Below the pieces are notes generated by a model, which was not told where the DNA came from, did no database searches, and was given only the letters and a program-made list of their open reading frames with translations. 64,000 nucleotides of DNA, from the NCBI GenBank assembly GCA_016705065.1, contig JADIYY010000003.1, positions 496,001 to 560,000 on the forward strand, in the 5' to 3' direction. Each line of letters starts with the position of its first letter. The stretch's first letter is position 1. Positions 8,546 to 17,503 of this stretch are shown piece after piece. Source of the DNA: Candidatus Aalborgiella aggregata (GTDB taxonomy: Bacteria > Pseudomonadota > Gammaproteobacteria > Burkholderiales > Burkholderiaceae_C). The position numbers and the translations under genes are program-made.

Positions 8546-9604
8546 TCACGGCAGTAAATCCAAAGCCTGTATGTAGGGCGCATGAACCATCAGGTCATTC
8601 CATTCTAGTGGTGTGGATGTGGGTAACAGAGACAAGCGGCGCAATTCACTTGTTTCAGCGGGTTGCCAGCGCCCAGTGATCTGTGCTTCAACCATGCCGT
8701 CAATCAAAGAATCTATGGCTAGCCCAGAATCGAGTGATTGATTGCAAAGCAAAACCAAGTCACAACCTGCCGACAAAGCGGTAATGGCTGCTTCGCTATA
8801 GCTGACCAACTTGCCATCAATCATCCGTGCAGCAGCCATACTGAGATCGTCACTGAAAACTGCGCCAGAAAATCGACACTGCTGACGCAGAATATCTTCA
8901 AGCCAAGGTTTAGAAAAGCCTGCAGGGCGTGTATCGACCTTGGGATAAATGACATGCGCGGGCATCACACTGGCCAGGCTGCTGTTGAGCCACGTGTAGG
9001 GTGCAGCATCGTCTGCCATGATTTTTTTCAGGCTGCGATTGTCAACAGGAATGTCGGTGTGCGAATCGGCCTTCACAAAACCATGCCCAGGGAAATGCTT
9101 GCCGCAATTGGCCATGCCACTTTGCAGCAAGCCATGCATCAAGCTTTTTGCCAACAATGCTGTGACGCGTGCGTCACGGTGAAAAGCACGGTCGCCTATC
9201 ACACTGCTTTCACCATAATCCAAATCCAGTACGGGTGTGAAGCTCAAATCCACACCGCATGCACGCAACTCTGCACCCAGAACATAGCCGCAAGCTGTAG
9301 CAGCATTGGTAGCTAGCATGGCGTCTTTCATCCACAAATCGCCTAAAACGCGCATCGGTGGCAAGTGAGTAAACCCATCGGTTTTGAAGCGCTGAACGCG
9401 TCCCCCTTCATGGTCCACACAAATGAGTAAATCCGAACGCAGTCGTTTGATGCTGGCGCACAAATCGGTCAACTGTTCACGGCTTTGCCAATTGCGTGCA
9501 AACAAAATCAAGCCACCCACCAGCGGGTGTTGCAAACGCTGACGGTCAACTTTGCTAAGGACCGTGCCCGCTATGTCGATGATGAGGGGAGCATGTGGGT
9601 TCAT
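8546..9604 (-). CDS. nagZ: Beta-N-acetylhexosaminidase NagZ
   Basis: The 352-residue cytoplasmic glycoside hydrolase (family GH3) removes N-acetylglucosamine from muropeptide fragments during cell-wall recycling. The family motifs CVDHEGGRVQRF and the catalytic loop GKHFPGHGFVKADSHTD are present, as is SDDLSMAAA with the nucleophile aspartate. Length fits the short single-domain NagZ of Gram-negative bacteria. ampD, the next enzyme of the recycling pathway, lies 2.7 kb away. Confidence 0.95.
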   Translation of the reverse strand: MNPHAPLIIDIAGTVLSKVDRQRLQHPLVGGLILFARNWQSREQLTDLCASIKRLRSDLLICVDHEGGRVQRFKTDGFTHLPPMRVLGDLWMKDAMLATNAATACGYVLGAELRACGVDLSFTPVLDLDYGESSVIGDRAFHRDARVTALLAKSLMHGLLQSGMANCGKHFPGHGFVKADSHTDIPVDNRSLKKIMADDAAPYTWLNSSLASVMPAHVIYPKVDTRPAGFSKPWLEDILRQQCRFSGAVFSDDLSMAAARMIDGKLVSYSEAAITALSAGCDLVLLCNQSLDSGLAIDSLIDGMVEAQITGRWQPAETSELRRLSLLPTSTPLEWNDLMVHAPYIQALDLLP

Positions 9605-9655
9605 AGTGAGTGCTTAGATCTTGGTGAGCGACTTATGCTAGTTTATATTCGAAAT

Positions 9656-9720
9656 ACTATATATTTGATAGCACTCTAGGCAATCAATACGCTGGCTAGA
9701 GGCCAAAAAAGCATATAAAT
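9656..9720 (+). repeat. Dispersed palindromic repeat, copy 1
   Basis: This intergenic copy lies between nagZ and ffh. It has the hairpin part ACTATATATTTGATAGC, the core TCTAGGCAATCAATACGC, then TGGCTAGAGGCC and an A/T-rich tail. Eight other copies lie in the window. Confidence 0.85.
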
Positions 9721-9736
9721 ATTGCTGATGTGGTCT

Positions 9737-11119
9737 TCAAAACGGCATTTTGGGCATGCCTTTCATGCCTCCGAGTTTTTTCATCATCTTCATCATGCCG
9801 CCGCCACTCATTTTTTTCATCATGCCTTGCATTTGTTCAAACTCATTAAGCATGCGATTGACCTCTTGCACATGCACGCCAGCGCCTGCGGCAATGCGGC
9901 GTTTTCGGGTGGCTTTGATCAAATCGGGTTTGCGTCGTTCTAATGGTGTCATGGACAAAATAATGCCTTCTTTGCGGCGCATGTCTTTTTCAGCCTTGCC
10001 CATGTCAACTTGACCGGCTTTGGCAGCCAGTTGAGAAGGCAGTTTGTCCATCATGCTGGCCAAGCCACCCATTTGTTTCATTTGCTGCAATTGGCCTAAA
10101 AAGTCGTTCAGGTCAAAGCCCTTACCGCTTTTCATCTTCTCCGCCATTTTTTGTGCGGCAGCAACATCGACACCAGAGGTGACTTGTTCAACCAAAGCCA
10201 AAATATCGCCCATGCCAAGCACACGACCGGCGTGGCGTTCGGCATCAAAAACTTCTAAACCGTCTAGCTTTTCAGAAGTACCCGCAAATTTGATGGGTGC
10301 GCCTGTGATGTGACGAACCGATAGCGCCGCACCACCGCGTGAATCGCCATCTAATTTGGTCAAGATAATGCCCGTCAGTGGCAACGCGTCTTTGAAAGCT
10401 TTGGCGGTGTTGATGGCGTCTTGACCTTGCATCGCATCGACCACAAACAGCGTTTCAATCGGGTTCAGCACCGCATGTAGTTCGCGAATCTCGTTCATCA
10501 GCACTTCATCAATACCCAAACGACCAGCAGTGTCCACCAGCAGCACATCAAAGTGGTGTTTTTTTGCGTAGTCAAGCGCAGCAAATGCAATGTCGCGCGG
10601 TTTTTGATCGGCACTGCTGGGGAACCATTCAGCGCCTACTTGTGCGGTGACGGTTTTTAATTGCTCAATCGCTGCAGGTCGGTACACGTCGCCAGAGACG
10701 GTCAACACTTTCTTCTTGCGCTTTTCAATTAAGTGCTTCGCAAGCTTGGCTGTGGTGGTGGTTTTACCTGCACCTTGCAAGCCGGCCATCAAAATCACAG
10801 CAGGTGGTTGGGTGGCGAGATTTAAATCGCTCACCGTGGTGCTGCCAATGTCGTTGCCAGCCATGGTGGCTATCAATTCTTTATTAACAACCGCCACCAA
10901 TGCTTGGCCAGGGCTTAATGAACCGACTACTTCTTGCCCCAAAGCTTTTTCTTTGACCCGCGCAATGAAATCACGCACCACTGGCAAAGCAACGTCGGCC
11001 TCCAAGAGTGCCAGCCGAACTTCACGCAGCATGTCTTGCACGTTGGATTCCGTCATGCGCGCTTGCCCGCGCATTTGTTTAACCAGCTGTGACAGTTTGT
11101 CAGTGAGTAGCGATGCCAT
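9737..11119 (-). CDS. ffh: Signal recognition particle protein Ffh
   Basis: The 460-residue GTPase delivers nascent membrane proteins to FtsY. The N domain is followed by the G domain with GLQGAGKT at about residues 113-120 and LVDTAGRLGID, then the methionine-rich M domain that binds 4.5S RNA and signal peptides (MQGMMKKMSGGGMMKMMKKL near the end). The product is full length. It is divergent from the CcsA-like gene at 11201. Confidence 0.97.
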   Translation of the reverse strand: MASLLTDKLSQLVKQMRGQARMTESNVQDMLREVRLALLEADVALPVVRDFIARVKEKALGQEVVGSLSPGQALVAVVNKELIATMAGNDIGSTTVSDLNLATQPPAVILMAGLQGAGKTTTTAKLAKHLIEKRKKKVLTVSGDVYRPAAIEQLKTVTAQVGAEWFPSSADQKPRDIAFAALDYAKKHHFDVLLVDTAGRLGIDEVLMNEIRELHAVLNPIETLFVVDAMQGQDAINTAKAFKDALPLTGIILTKLDGDSRGGAALSVRHITGAPIKFAGTSEKLDGLEVFDAERHAGRVLGMGDILALVEQVTSGVDVAAAQKMAEKMKSGKGFDLNDFLGQLQQMKQMGGLASMMDKLPSQLAAKAGQVDMGKAEKDMRRKEGIILSMTPLERRKPDLIKATRKRRIAAGAGVHVQEVNRMLNEFEQMQGMMKKMSGGGMMKMMKKLGGMKGMPKMPF

Positions 11120-11200
11120 AAGGTTTGAAGATCAGGTAAATATTAAAAAGAGTCGAGTCAAATCAGTGCAAATGAGGACATGAACGGCTAAACTGTAGGG

Positions 11201-12037
11201 ATGATTTTAGCGACTACCGCCACACTTTCAGTCAGCAGTCTTTTTTTAAGTCTGGGTGTCGCCGTGACCTACGCCATTGCTATGTATGCAGGCGAACGTG
11301 GAACCGTCATTGCCACGCGACGCGTTCTGTGGATTGCATGGTTTTTACATGCAGTCTTGCTGGCTTGGTCCATGTTGGGCTTGTCGCCCATAGAGGTACC
11401 GCATTTTGGCTTTGCTGCTGCCCTATCTGTCACGGCATGGCTGATGCTGACAGTGTATTTAATAGAAAGCCATCTCTACCCACAACTGAAGGCCGTATGG
11501 GCGTTTGCAGGCTTGGCCGCTGTGACGGTGCTGATGTCTTTGGCGTTTCCTGGACAAGTCTTGCACCACTCGGTCACGCCGTGGTTGCCTTTGCATTGGG
11601 CTTTGGGATTGGCGTCATATGGCTTGTTCGCGGCGGCAGTTGTGCATGCTTGGCTAATGATGCGGGCAGAATCACAAATGCGGACATTGCCAAATGCAGC
11701 TAACCACGTAAACAGTGGTTTGCCTTTGCTTACCTTGGAGCGTTTGACGTTTCGGTTTGTATTGGCGGGCTTTGTTCTATTAACAGCAACTTTGTTGGCT
11801 GGTTGGTTATTCAGTGAAACGCTGTATGGCCCAGGTAAAGTTTGGCAATGGAATCATAAAACCATCTTCTCTGTACTTGCATGGTTGGCTTTTGCGGTAT
11901 TACTGATTGGACGCGCTCGCTTTGGTTGGCGAGGACGTACGGCCGTTCGGGTTCTTTACAGCGCAGCTGCTTTGCTGTTGCTCGCCTATGTTGGCTCGCG
12001 CTTTGTATTGGAGGTTTTGTTGGGGCGTGTGGTATGA
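11201..12037 (+). CDS. CcsA/YpjD-type cytochrome c assembly membrane protein
   Basis: The 278-residue protein has about eight membrane segments. The C-terminal part with YGPGKVWQWNHKTIFSVLAW resembles the WWD-like loop of the CcsA/CcmC cytochrome c assembly family. In proteobacteria this subfamily (YpjD, often next to ffh) has no firmly proven role in cytochrome maturation. The stop codon overlaps the next start (ATGA), so it is translationally coupled to the PP0621-family gene. Confidence 0.8.
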   Translation: MILATTATLSVSSLFLSLGVAVTYAIAMYAGERGTVIATRRVLWIAWFLHAVLLAWSMLGLSPIEVPHFGFAAALSVTAWLMLTVYLIESHLYPQLKAVWAFAGLAAVTVLMSLAFPGQVLHHSVTPWLPLHWALGLASYGLFAAAVVHAWLMMRAESQMRTLPNAANHVNSGLPLLTLERLTFRFVLAGFVLLTATLLAGWLFSETLYGPGKVWQWNHKTIFSVLAWLAFAVLLIGRARFGWRGRTAVRVLYSAAALLLLAYVGSRFVLEVLLGRVV

Positions 12038-12294
12038 AATTTTTCGTTGTTTTTGCAGTAATCTTTGTGGGTGTTTGGTTGTGGCGCAATAATAGAAAAG
12101 AGATGCTTCAAAGCCGCAACGATGAAATGATGCAGGCTAAAACTCGAACGGCACCCAAGCAACAGATGGTCTCATGTGCGCATTGTGGTGTTCATTTGCC
12201 ACAGTCGGAGGCTTTACCAAGCCCTGATGGTTTAGGTGGTGCGCCTTGGTTTTGCTCTGCCGAACATCGCAAGTTAGGCGCATTAAAAAGTTAA
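12034..12294 (+). CDS. PP0621-family protein with N-terminal membrane anchor
   Basis: The 86-residue protein starts MKFFVVFAVIFVGVWLWRNN, a single membrane anchor, followed by a soluble part with SCAHCGVHLPQSEAL and PWFCSAEHRKLG, a four-ligand zinc-ribbon-like pattern (C-x2-C, then C and H). Function is unknown. The ATG overlaps the stop of the preceding gene, so I chose it over the longer upstream frame that would run inside that gene. Confidence 0.75.
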   Translation: MKFFVVFAVIFVGVWLWRNNRKEMLQSRNDEMMQAKTRTAPKQQMVSCAHCGVHLPQSEALPSPDGLGGAPWFCSAEHRKLGALKS

Positions 12295-12319
12295 CTTATG
12301 CCATCCATCGGGACAAATC

Positions 12320-12868
12320 ATGCCATTGACTGACTCTCATCTTTGGCAAGATGGCTGGTACAGGTTTGCTAGAAGACTTGATTCACCAAATTTTGGCGAT
12401 CGTCCGCAGGGCATTGCGGTCGATCTCATCGTTATCCATTCCATTAGTTTGCCACCTGGACAGTTTGGTGGCGATGAAGTGCAACAGTTGTTTACCAACA
12501 CCTTGGATTGGGATGCGCACCCTTACTTCGACAGCATACGTGGTGCTGAAGTTTCAGCACATTTTTATATTCGCCGCAACGGTGATTTATGGCAGTTTGT
12601 AAGCTGCGATAGACGTGCTTGGCATGCTGGTAAATCTGAGTTCAATGGCAGAGAAAATTGCAATGATTATTCAGTGGGCATAGAGTTAGAAGGTTTAGAA
12701 GGTGATGCTTTTGAATCCAATCAATATGAAACTCTGATCAGTCTGTGTGTTGCTTTAAAACAAAACTACCCAATTGCTGATGTGACAGGGCATGAGCATG
12801 TTGCGGCGGGTCGCAAAGCTGATCCGGGAAATGGTTTCGATTGGCCGTATGTGCTGCGTGCGATATAA
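12320..12868 (+). CDS. ampD: N-acetyl-anhydromuramyl-L-alanine amidase AmpD
   Basis: The 182-residue zinc amidase splits the peptide from 1,6-anhydro-MurNAc in the cytoplasm. The metal ligands are visible: a histidine in DLIVIHSISLPPG, a histidine in VTGHEHVAAGRK and an aspartate in KADPGNGFDW. The substrate-binding loop GRENCNDYSVGIELEG is also present. It belongs to the same recycling pathway as nagZ. The frame ends 228 bases before the nrd leader ORF. Confidence 0.95.
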   Translation: MPLTDSHLWQDGWYRFARRLDSPNFGDRPQGIAVDLIVIHSISLPPGQFGGDEVQQLFTNTLDWDAHPYFDSIRGAEVSAHFYIRRNGDLWQFVSCDRRAWHAGKSEFNGRENCNDYSVGIELEGLEGDAFESNQYETLISLCVALKQNYPIADVTGHEHVAAGRKADPGNGFDWPYVLRAI

Positions 12869-12964
12869 ATTCTAGATGCCTTGCTATAGATAAAAACGTT
12901 TGCAAAATTGTGAAAAAAGCGACACTTTTTTCAGGTTTTGATGTAAACTGAACGTCGGCCAAAA

Positions 12965-13011
12965 ACACTACCTGTAGTGTTTTTAGCTAGACGAAACACC
13001 AAATGTAGTGT
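12965..13011 (+). promoter_or_regulatory. Two NrdR boxes upstream of nrdAB
   Basis: Two 16-base palindromes, ACACTACCTGTAGTGT (12965-12980) and ACACCAAATGTAGTGT (12996-13011), match the NrdR box consensus. Their starts are 31 bases apart, three helical turns, the classical spacing for cooperative NrdR binding. NrdR represses ribonucleotide reductase genes when dATP/ATP is high. The boxes lie about 86-130 bases before the first ATG. No other gene is seen in this 300-base gap. Confidence 0.93.
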
Positions 13012-13096
13012 TTTAAGACCTGTATATCTGCAGCTTAAAACATTAAAAATATAGCTATAACTATAGATAAATACAAAGCATCAGAGGACATCAGCA

Positions 13097-13183
13097 ATGC
13101 AGCAAGCAGCTACAAATACAACTAACACGAATCCTTTGGGCTTTATGCAATCCCCATCAACCACGCGAAGACAGATTGGATGA
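13097..13183 (+). CDS. Short ORF at the nrdA start (leader peptide or out-of-frame nrdA N-terminus)
   Basis: This 28-codon ORF starts with ATG eight bases after a good Shine-Dalgarno (AGAGGA, 13083-13088) and reads MQQAATNTTNTNPLGF and on to a TGA at 13181. It overlaps the only usable start in the nrdA frame (TTG at 13176). The nrdA frame itself is open from 13071 but holds no ATG. Either this is a leader ORF coupled to nrdA, or it is the real nrdA N-terminus separated by a one-base frame change. Confidence 0.5.
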   Translation: MQQAATNTTNTNPLGFMQSPSTTRRQIG

Positions 13184-16031
13184 CAGGGGTACACAAACTC
13201 TGGACAATTACCAAATCATTCGTCGCAATGGCGCTGTGGTCCCTTTTGAACCAAGCAAGATTGCGGTTGCAGTGATGAAAGCGTTTTTGGCGGTGCATGG
13301 CACACAAGGCGCGGCCTCCGCCAGCGTCCGCGATACGGTTGATGGACTGACGCAAGCTGTCATTCGTGCATTGATGCGTTCAAGACCAGGCGGCGGCACT
13401 TTTCACATTGAAGATGTGCAAGACCAAGTTGAGCTGGGATTGATGCGCGGGGGTCACCACGAAGTTGCCAGATCTTATGTGCTGTACCGTGAAAAGCGCA
13501 CTCAAGAACGTGCCAAAGCGCGTGCAGACGAGTCTGTTGCTGCACCAGCTGCGCCAGCTTTGCATGTCATGGATGGTGGCGAGCGCGTTGTTTTGGACAT
13601 GCAACGTCTTAATCACCTGATTACAACAGCGTGTGCTGGTTTGGGCAACGATGTTCAACCAGCGCCCATCATGGCCGAGACGCTGCGCAATTTGTACGAC
13701 GGTGTGCCAATGGACGAGGTCTACAAAGCATCCATCATGGCTACCCGAACGCTCATTGAAAGTGAGCCGGATTACACCTATGTCACCGCGCGCTTGTTGC
13801 TGCATACCATCCGTCGAGAAATCTTGGGCGGCGAGGTGTTTCAAGAAGATATGACAACACGCTATGCCGAATACTTTCCTCAATTCATCAAAACAGGCGT
13901 GCAAAACGAATTGTTGGATGAGAAATTGTTGCAATTTGATTTGGCGCGTTTGGGCGCTGCGCTAAAACCCGAGCAAGATTTGAAGTTTGATTATCTGGGT
14001 CTGCAAACTTTGTATGACCGTTACTTCTTGCATGTGCGTAAAAAGCGCATTGAATTACCGCAAGCTTTTTTCATGCGTGTCGCTATGGGCTTGTCGTTGA
14101 ATGAGGCTGATCGAGAAGCGCGTGCCATAGAGTTTTACAACGTTCTGTCGTCATTCGACTTCATGTCCAGCACGCCAACACTTTTTAACAGTGGAACGCG
14201 TCGCTCCCAATTGTCGTCTTGCTACCTGTCAACCGTACCAGATGATTTGGATGGCATCTATGAGCTGATTAAAGAAAATGCGTTGCTCTCTAAATATGCA
14301 GGGGGTTTGGGTAACGACTGGACACGTGTTCGCGCTTTGGGCGCACACATCAAAGGCACCAATGGAGAGTCACAAGGCGTTGTGCCGTTCTTGAAAGTGG
14401 TGAACGACACAGCAGTGGCTGTGAATCAAGGCGGTAAGCGCAAAGGTGCAGTGTGTACTTACCTTGAGACATGGCATTTAGATATGGAGGAGTTTTTAGA
14501 GCTCCGTAAAAATACGGGTGATGACCGTCGTCGCACACACGACATGAACACAGCCAACTGGATTCCTGATTTGTTCATGCGCCGTGTCATGGAAAAAGGT
14601 GAGTGGACATTGTTTTCTCCTAATGATGTGCCCGATCTACATGACAAGTACGGCAAAGCATTTGAAACCGCCTATGTGGCATATGAAGCTAAAGCGGCGC
14701 GCGGCGAAATTTCGCCAGCCAAGACGGTGCAAGCGGCAGATATGTGGCGCAAGATGCTGACTATGCTGTTTGAAACAGGACATCCATGGATCACATTCAA
14801 AGACCCATGCAACATTCGCTCACCACAACAACATGCAGGTGTGGTTCATTCCAGCAATTTGTGTACGGAAATCACTTTAAACACTAGCGATACAGAGACT
14901 GCAGTCTGCAATCTTGGGTCAGTGAACTTGGTGCAGCATTTGCGTGATGGACAAATTGACCACGATAAGTTGAAGAAGACGGTCACCACAGCGATGCGCA
15001 TGTTGGACAATGTGATTGACATCAATTATTACGCTGTCAAAAAAGCGCGTGATTCTAATATGAAGCACCGTCCAGTCGGACTGGGCTTGATGGGTTTTCA
15101 AGATTGCTTGTATGAAATGCGTGTGCCGTATGCAAGTCAAGATGCCATTGAATTTGCGGATACATCAATGGAGGCTATTTGTTATTACGCATACTGGGCA
15201 TCTACAGATCTTGCAAAAGAACGTGGTAGATACGCCAGTTACAGAGGTTCGTTGTGGGACAAAGGCATATTGCCTTTGGACACACTGGATTTACTCGCTC
15301 AAGAGCGTGGCGGTTATGTTGAGGTGGATCGTTCAAGCACTTTGGATTGGGATGCCTTGCGCAACAAAATTGCCCAGGACGGCATGCGCAATTCAAACTG
15401 TATCGCTATTGCACCCACAGCAACCATTTCCAACATCATTGGTGTTGACGCTTGTATCGAACCTTGTTTCGGCAACCTATCCGTTAAATCCAACTTATCA
15501 GGCGAGTTCACCATTATCAATGGGCGCTTGGTGCATGATCTCAAACGTTTAGGTTTGTGGGACGATGTGATGGTGGTTGATTTGAAACACTATGATGGTT
15601 CTCTGCGCCCCATTGATCGTGTGCCGCAAGATGTTAAAGCTTTGTACGCAACAGCGTTTGAAATCGAGACGCAATGGATTGTTGAAGCTGCGGCTCGACG
15701 CCAGAAATGGATTGATCAAGCGCAATCACTCAACATTTATATGGCAGGTGTGTCTGGCAAGAAGCTCGATGACACATATAAGCTCGCTTGGTTGCGTGGT
15801 TTGAAGACGACTTATTACTTGCGTACAGTGGGTGCAACGCATGCTGAAAAATCAACAGTGATGAACGGTCGCATGAACGCAGTGTCATCTGGTTCAGATG
15901 CGTCTCAAGCAAGTGGCATGAGTGCACTTGATGCAGCAGCAGCTGCTGCGCAAAAACAAATGGCAAATATGCCAGCAACTGACATTCGATTTTGCGGCGT
16001 TGATGATCCAACATGTGAATCGTGCCAATAA
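13176..16031 (+). CDS. nrdA: Class Ia ribonucleoside-diphosphate reductase, alpha subunit
   Basis: The 951-residue protein reduces ribonucleoside diphosphates to deoxy forms. An N-terminal ATP-cone (NYQIIRRNGAVVPFEPSKI) senses dATP/ATP. The catalytic barrel shows SSCYLST, the loop NLCTEITLNTSDTE and CNLGSVNLVQH, and the C-terminus ends with the redox-relay cysteines CESCQ. The start is uncertain: the frame has only a TTG at 13176 with a weak ribosome site, while a strong one serves the overlapping ORF at 13097. It is followed by nrdB and controlled by the NrdR boxes. Confidence 0.93.
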   Translation: MDDRGTQTLDNYQIIRRNGAVVPFEPSKIAVAVMKAFLAVHGTQGAASASVRDTVDGLTQAVIRALMRSRPGGGTFHIEDVQDQVELGLMRGGHHEVARSYVLYREKRTQERAKARADESVAAPAAPALHVMDGGERVVLDMQRLNHLITTACAGLGNDVQPAPIMAETLRNLYDGVPMDEVYKASIMATRTLIESEPDYTYVTARLLLHTIRREILGGEVFQEDMTTRYAEYFPQFIKTGVQNELLDEKLLQFDLARLGAALKPEQDLKFDYLGLQTLYDRYFLHVRKKRIELPQAFFMRVAMGLSLNEADREARAIEFYNVLSSFDFMSSTPTLFNSGTRRSQLSSCYLSTVPDDLDGIYELIKENALLSKYAGGLGNDWTRVRALGAHIKGTNGESQGVVPFLKVVNDTAVAVNQGGKRKGAVCTYLETWHLDMEEFLELRKNTGDDRRRTHDMNTANWIPDLFMRRVMEKGEWTLFSPNDVPDLHDKYGKAFETAYVAYEAKAARGEISPAKTVQAADMWRKMLTMLFETGHPWITFKDPCNIRSPQQHAGVVHSSNLCTEITLNTSDTETAVCNLGSVNLVQHLRDGQIDHDKLKKTVTTAMRMLDNVIDINYYAVKKARDSNMKHRPVGLGLMGFQDCLYEMRVPYASQDAIEFADTSMEAICYYAYWASTDLAKERGRYASYRGSLWDKGILPLDTLDLLAQERGGYVEVDRSSTLDWDALRNKIAQDGMRNSNCIAIAPTATISNIIGVDACIEPCFGNLSVKSNLSGEFTIINGRLVHDLKRLGLWDDVMVVDLKHYDGSLRPIDRVPQDVKALYATAFEIETQWIVEAAARRQKWIDQAQSLNIYMAGVSGKKLDDTYKLAWLRGLKTTYYLRTVGATHAEKSTVMNGRMNAVSSGSDASQASGMSALDAAAAAAQKQMANMPATDIRFCGVDDPTCESCQ

Positions 16032-16127
16032 TTTATAGTGCAAAAGTACAACACATGAATACAGCAAATCGAATAAAAACTTTTCTTTTTATTCGTCTGC
16101 TTTCATAATCGAAGAATTGGAACAAAT

Positions 16128-17336
16128 ATGCTAACCTGGGAAGAAGATACAAAGCACGCACTGTCGTCACATTCAAATAATGGTTTGCCCACAAACCGTT
16201 TGGCAGAAGTGCCAACTCAGTTTTCTGCAGCAACCGCTGCTATATCTTCTGTAGCAGCCCAGCCTATCAGCGTTCAAGCAGCTGCACAAAAATTAGTTGC
16301 TTCAGTACCACCGACGCATCAACGAATCAAGGCAGCAGACAAACGCATCATCAATGGCAAAACTGATGTCAATCAGTTGGTACCATTTAAGTACAAATGG
16401 GCTTGGGAAAAGTATTTGGCAACTTGTGCCAACCATTGGATGCCACAAGAAGTGAACATGACGCGCGACATCGCTTTGTGGAAAAGCCCGAATGGTTTGA
16501 CAGAAGATGAGAGACGCTTGGTCAAGCGTAACTTGGGCTTTTTTGTTACTGCAGATTCTTTGGCAGCAAACAACATTGTTCTTGGCACTTATCGCCATAT
16601 CACAGCGCCAGAATGCCGTCAGTTCTTGCTGCGTCAAGCTTTTGAAGAGGCTATACACACGCACGCTTACCAATACATAACAGAATCCTTGGGTCTGGAT
16701 GAAGCCGAAATATTTAACGCGTACAACGAAATTCAATCGATACGCGATAAAGACCAATTCTTGATTCCTTTCATCGAGGCCATCAGTGACCCTTTGTTTA
16801 AAACAGGCACACATGAAGCCGATCAAACTTTGTTGAAGTCACTCATCGCTTTTGCATGTTTGATGGAGGGCTTGTTCTTCTATGTGGGTTTTACACAAAT
16901 CTTGGCATTAGGGCGTCAAAACAAAATGACAGGTGCAGCTGAGCAATACCAATACATTTTGCGTGACGAATCAATGCACTGCAATTTCGGTATCGATTTA
17001 ATCAACCAACTTAAACTAGAAAACCCTGGACTATGGACACCAGAGTTCAAGGCAGAGATTGTGGCCATGTTCCATCAAGCCGTTGAGTTGGAATATCGCT
17101 ATGCTGAAGATACAATGCCGCGTGGTGTGTTGGGGATGAATGCTTCGATGTTCAAAGGGTATTTGCGTTACATTGCAAACCGCCGTGCGACTCAGATTGG
17201 TTTAGAGACGCTTTTTCCAAATGAAGAAAATCCATTCCCTTGGATGAGCGAGATGATTGACTTGAAAAAAGAGCGCAACTTTTTTGAAACCCGTGTGATT
17301 GAATACCAATCAGGCGGTGCGCTTTCTTGGGATTGA
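16128..17336 (+). CDS. nrdB: Class Ia ribonucleoside-diphosphate reductase, beta subunit
   Basis: The 402-residue radical-carrying subunit has the di-iron ligands in FVTADSLAANN, FEEAIHTHAYQYI and DESMHCNFGID. In the second motif the E-x2-H-x3-Y spacing keeps the radical tyrosine. An alanine/glutamine-rich linker of about 70 residues precedes the conserved domain, as in Comamonadaceae homologues. It lies 96 bases after nrdA, in the same operon. Confidence 0.97.
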   Translation: MLTWEEDTKHALSSHSNNGLPTNRLAEVPTQFSAATAAISSVAAQPISVQAAAQKLVASVPPTHQRIKAADKRIINGKTDVNQLVPFKYKWAWEKYLATCANHWMPQEVNMTRDIALWKSPNGLTEDERRLVKRNLGFFVTADSLAANNIVLGTYRHITAPECRQFLLRQAFEEAIHTHAYQYITESLGLDEAEIFNAYNEIQSIRDKDQFLIPFIEAISDPLFKTGTHEADQTLLKSLIAFACLMEGLFFYVGFTQILALGRQNKMTGAAEQYQYILRDESMHCNFGIDLINQLKLENPGLWTPEFKAEIVAMFHQAVELEYRYAEDTMPRGVLGMNASMFKGYLRYIANRRATQIGLETLFPNEENPFPWMSEMIDLKKERNFFETRVIEYQSGGALSWD

Positions 17337-17503
17337 ATTTGAATTCGCATATAACAGGGCCAATAGCCGAAGAGCCAGGTCAGTTATGTGCAAACCGTGT
17401 TTATGGCGTTGCGCGCTTCATTGTGGCGCAACACCATAAATCATTTTGTGCAATAAAAACAAGCACAAAGTGCTCTTTGTAATGTGATCAAGGAGTAAAT
17501 AAA

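Noticed and set aside
12869..12964. Possible further repeat copy (TGCCTTGCTATAGATAAA) after ampD
   Set aside because: Only a few bases match the hairpin part, and the conserved core AGGCAATCAATACG is missing.
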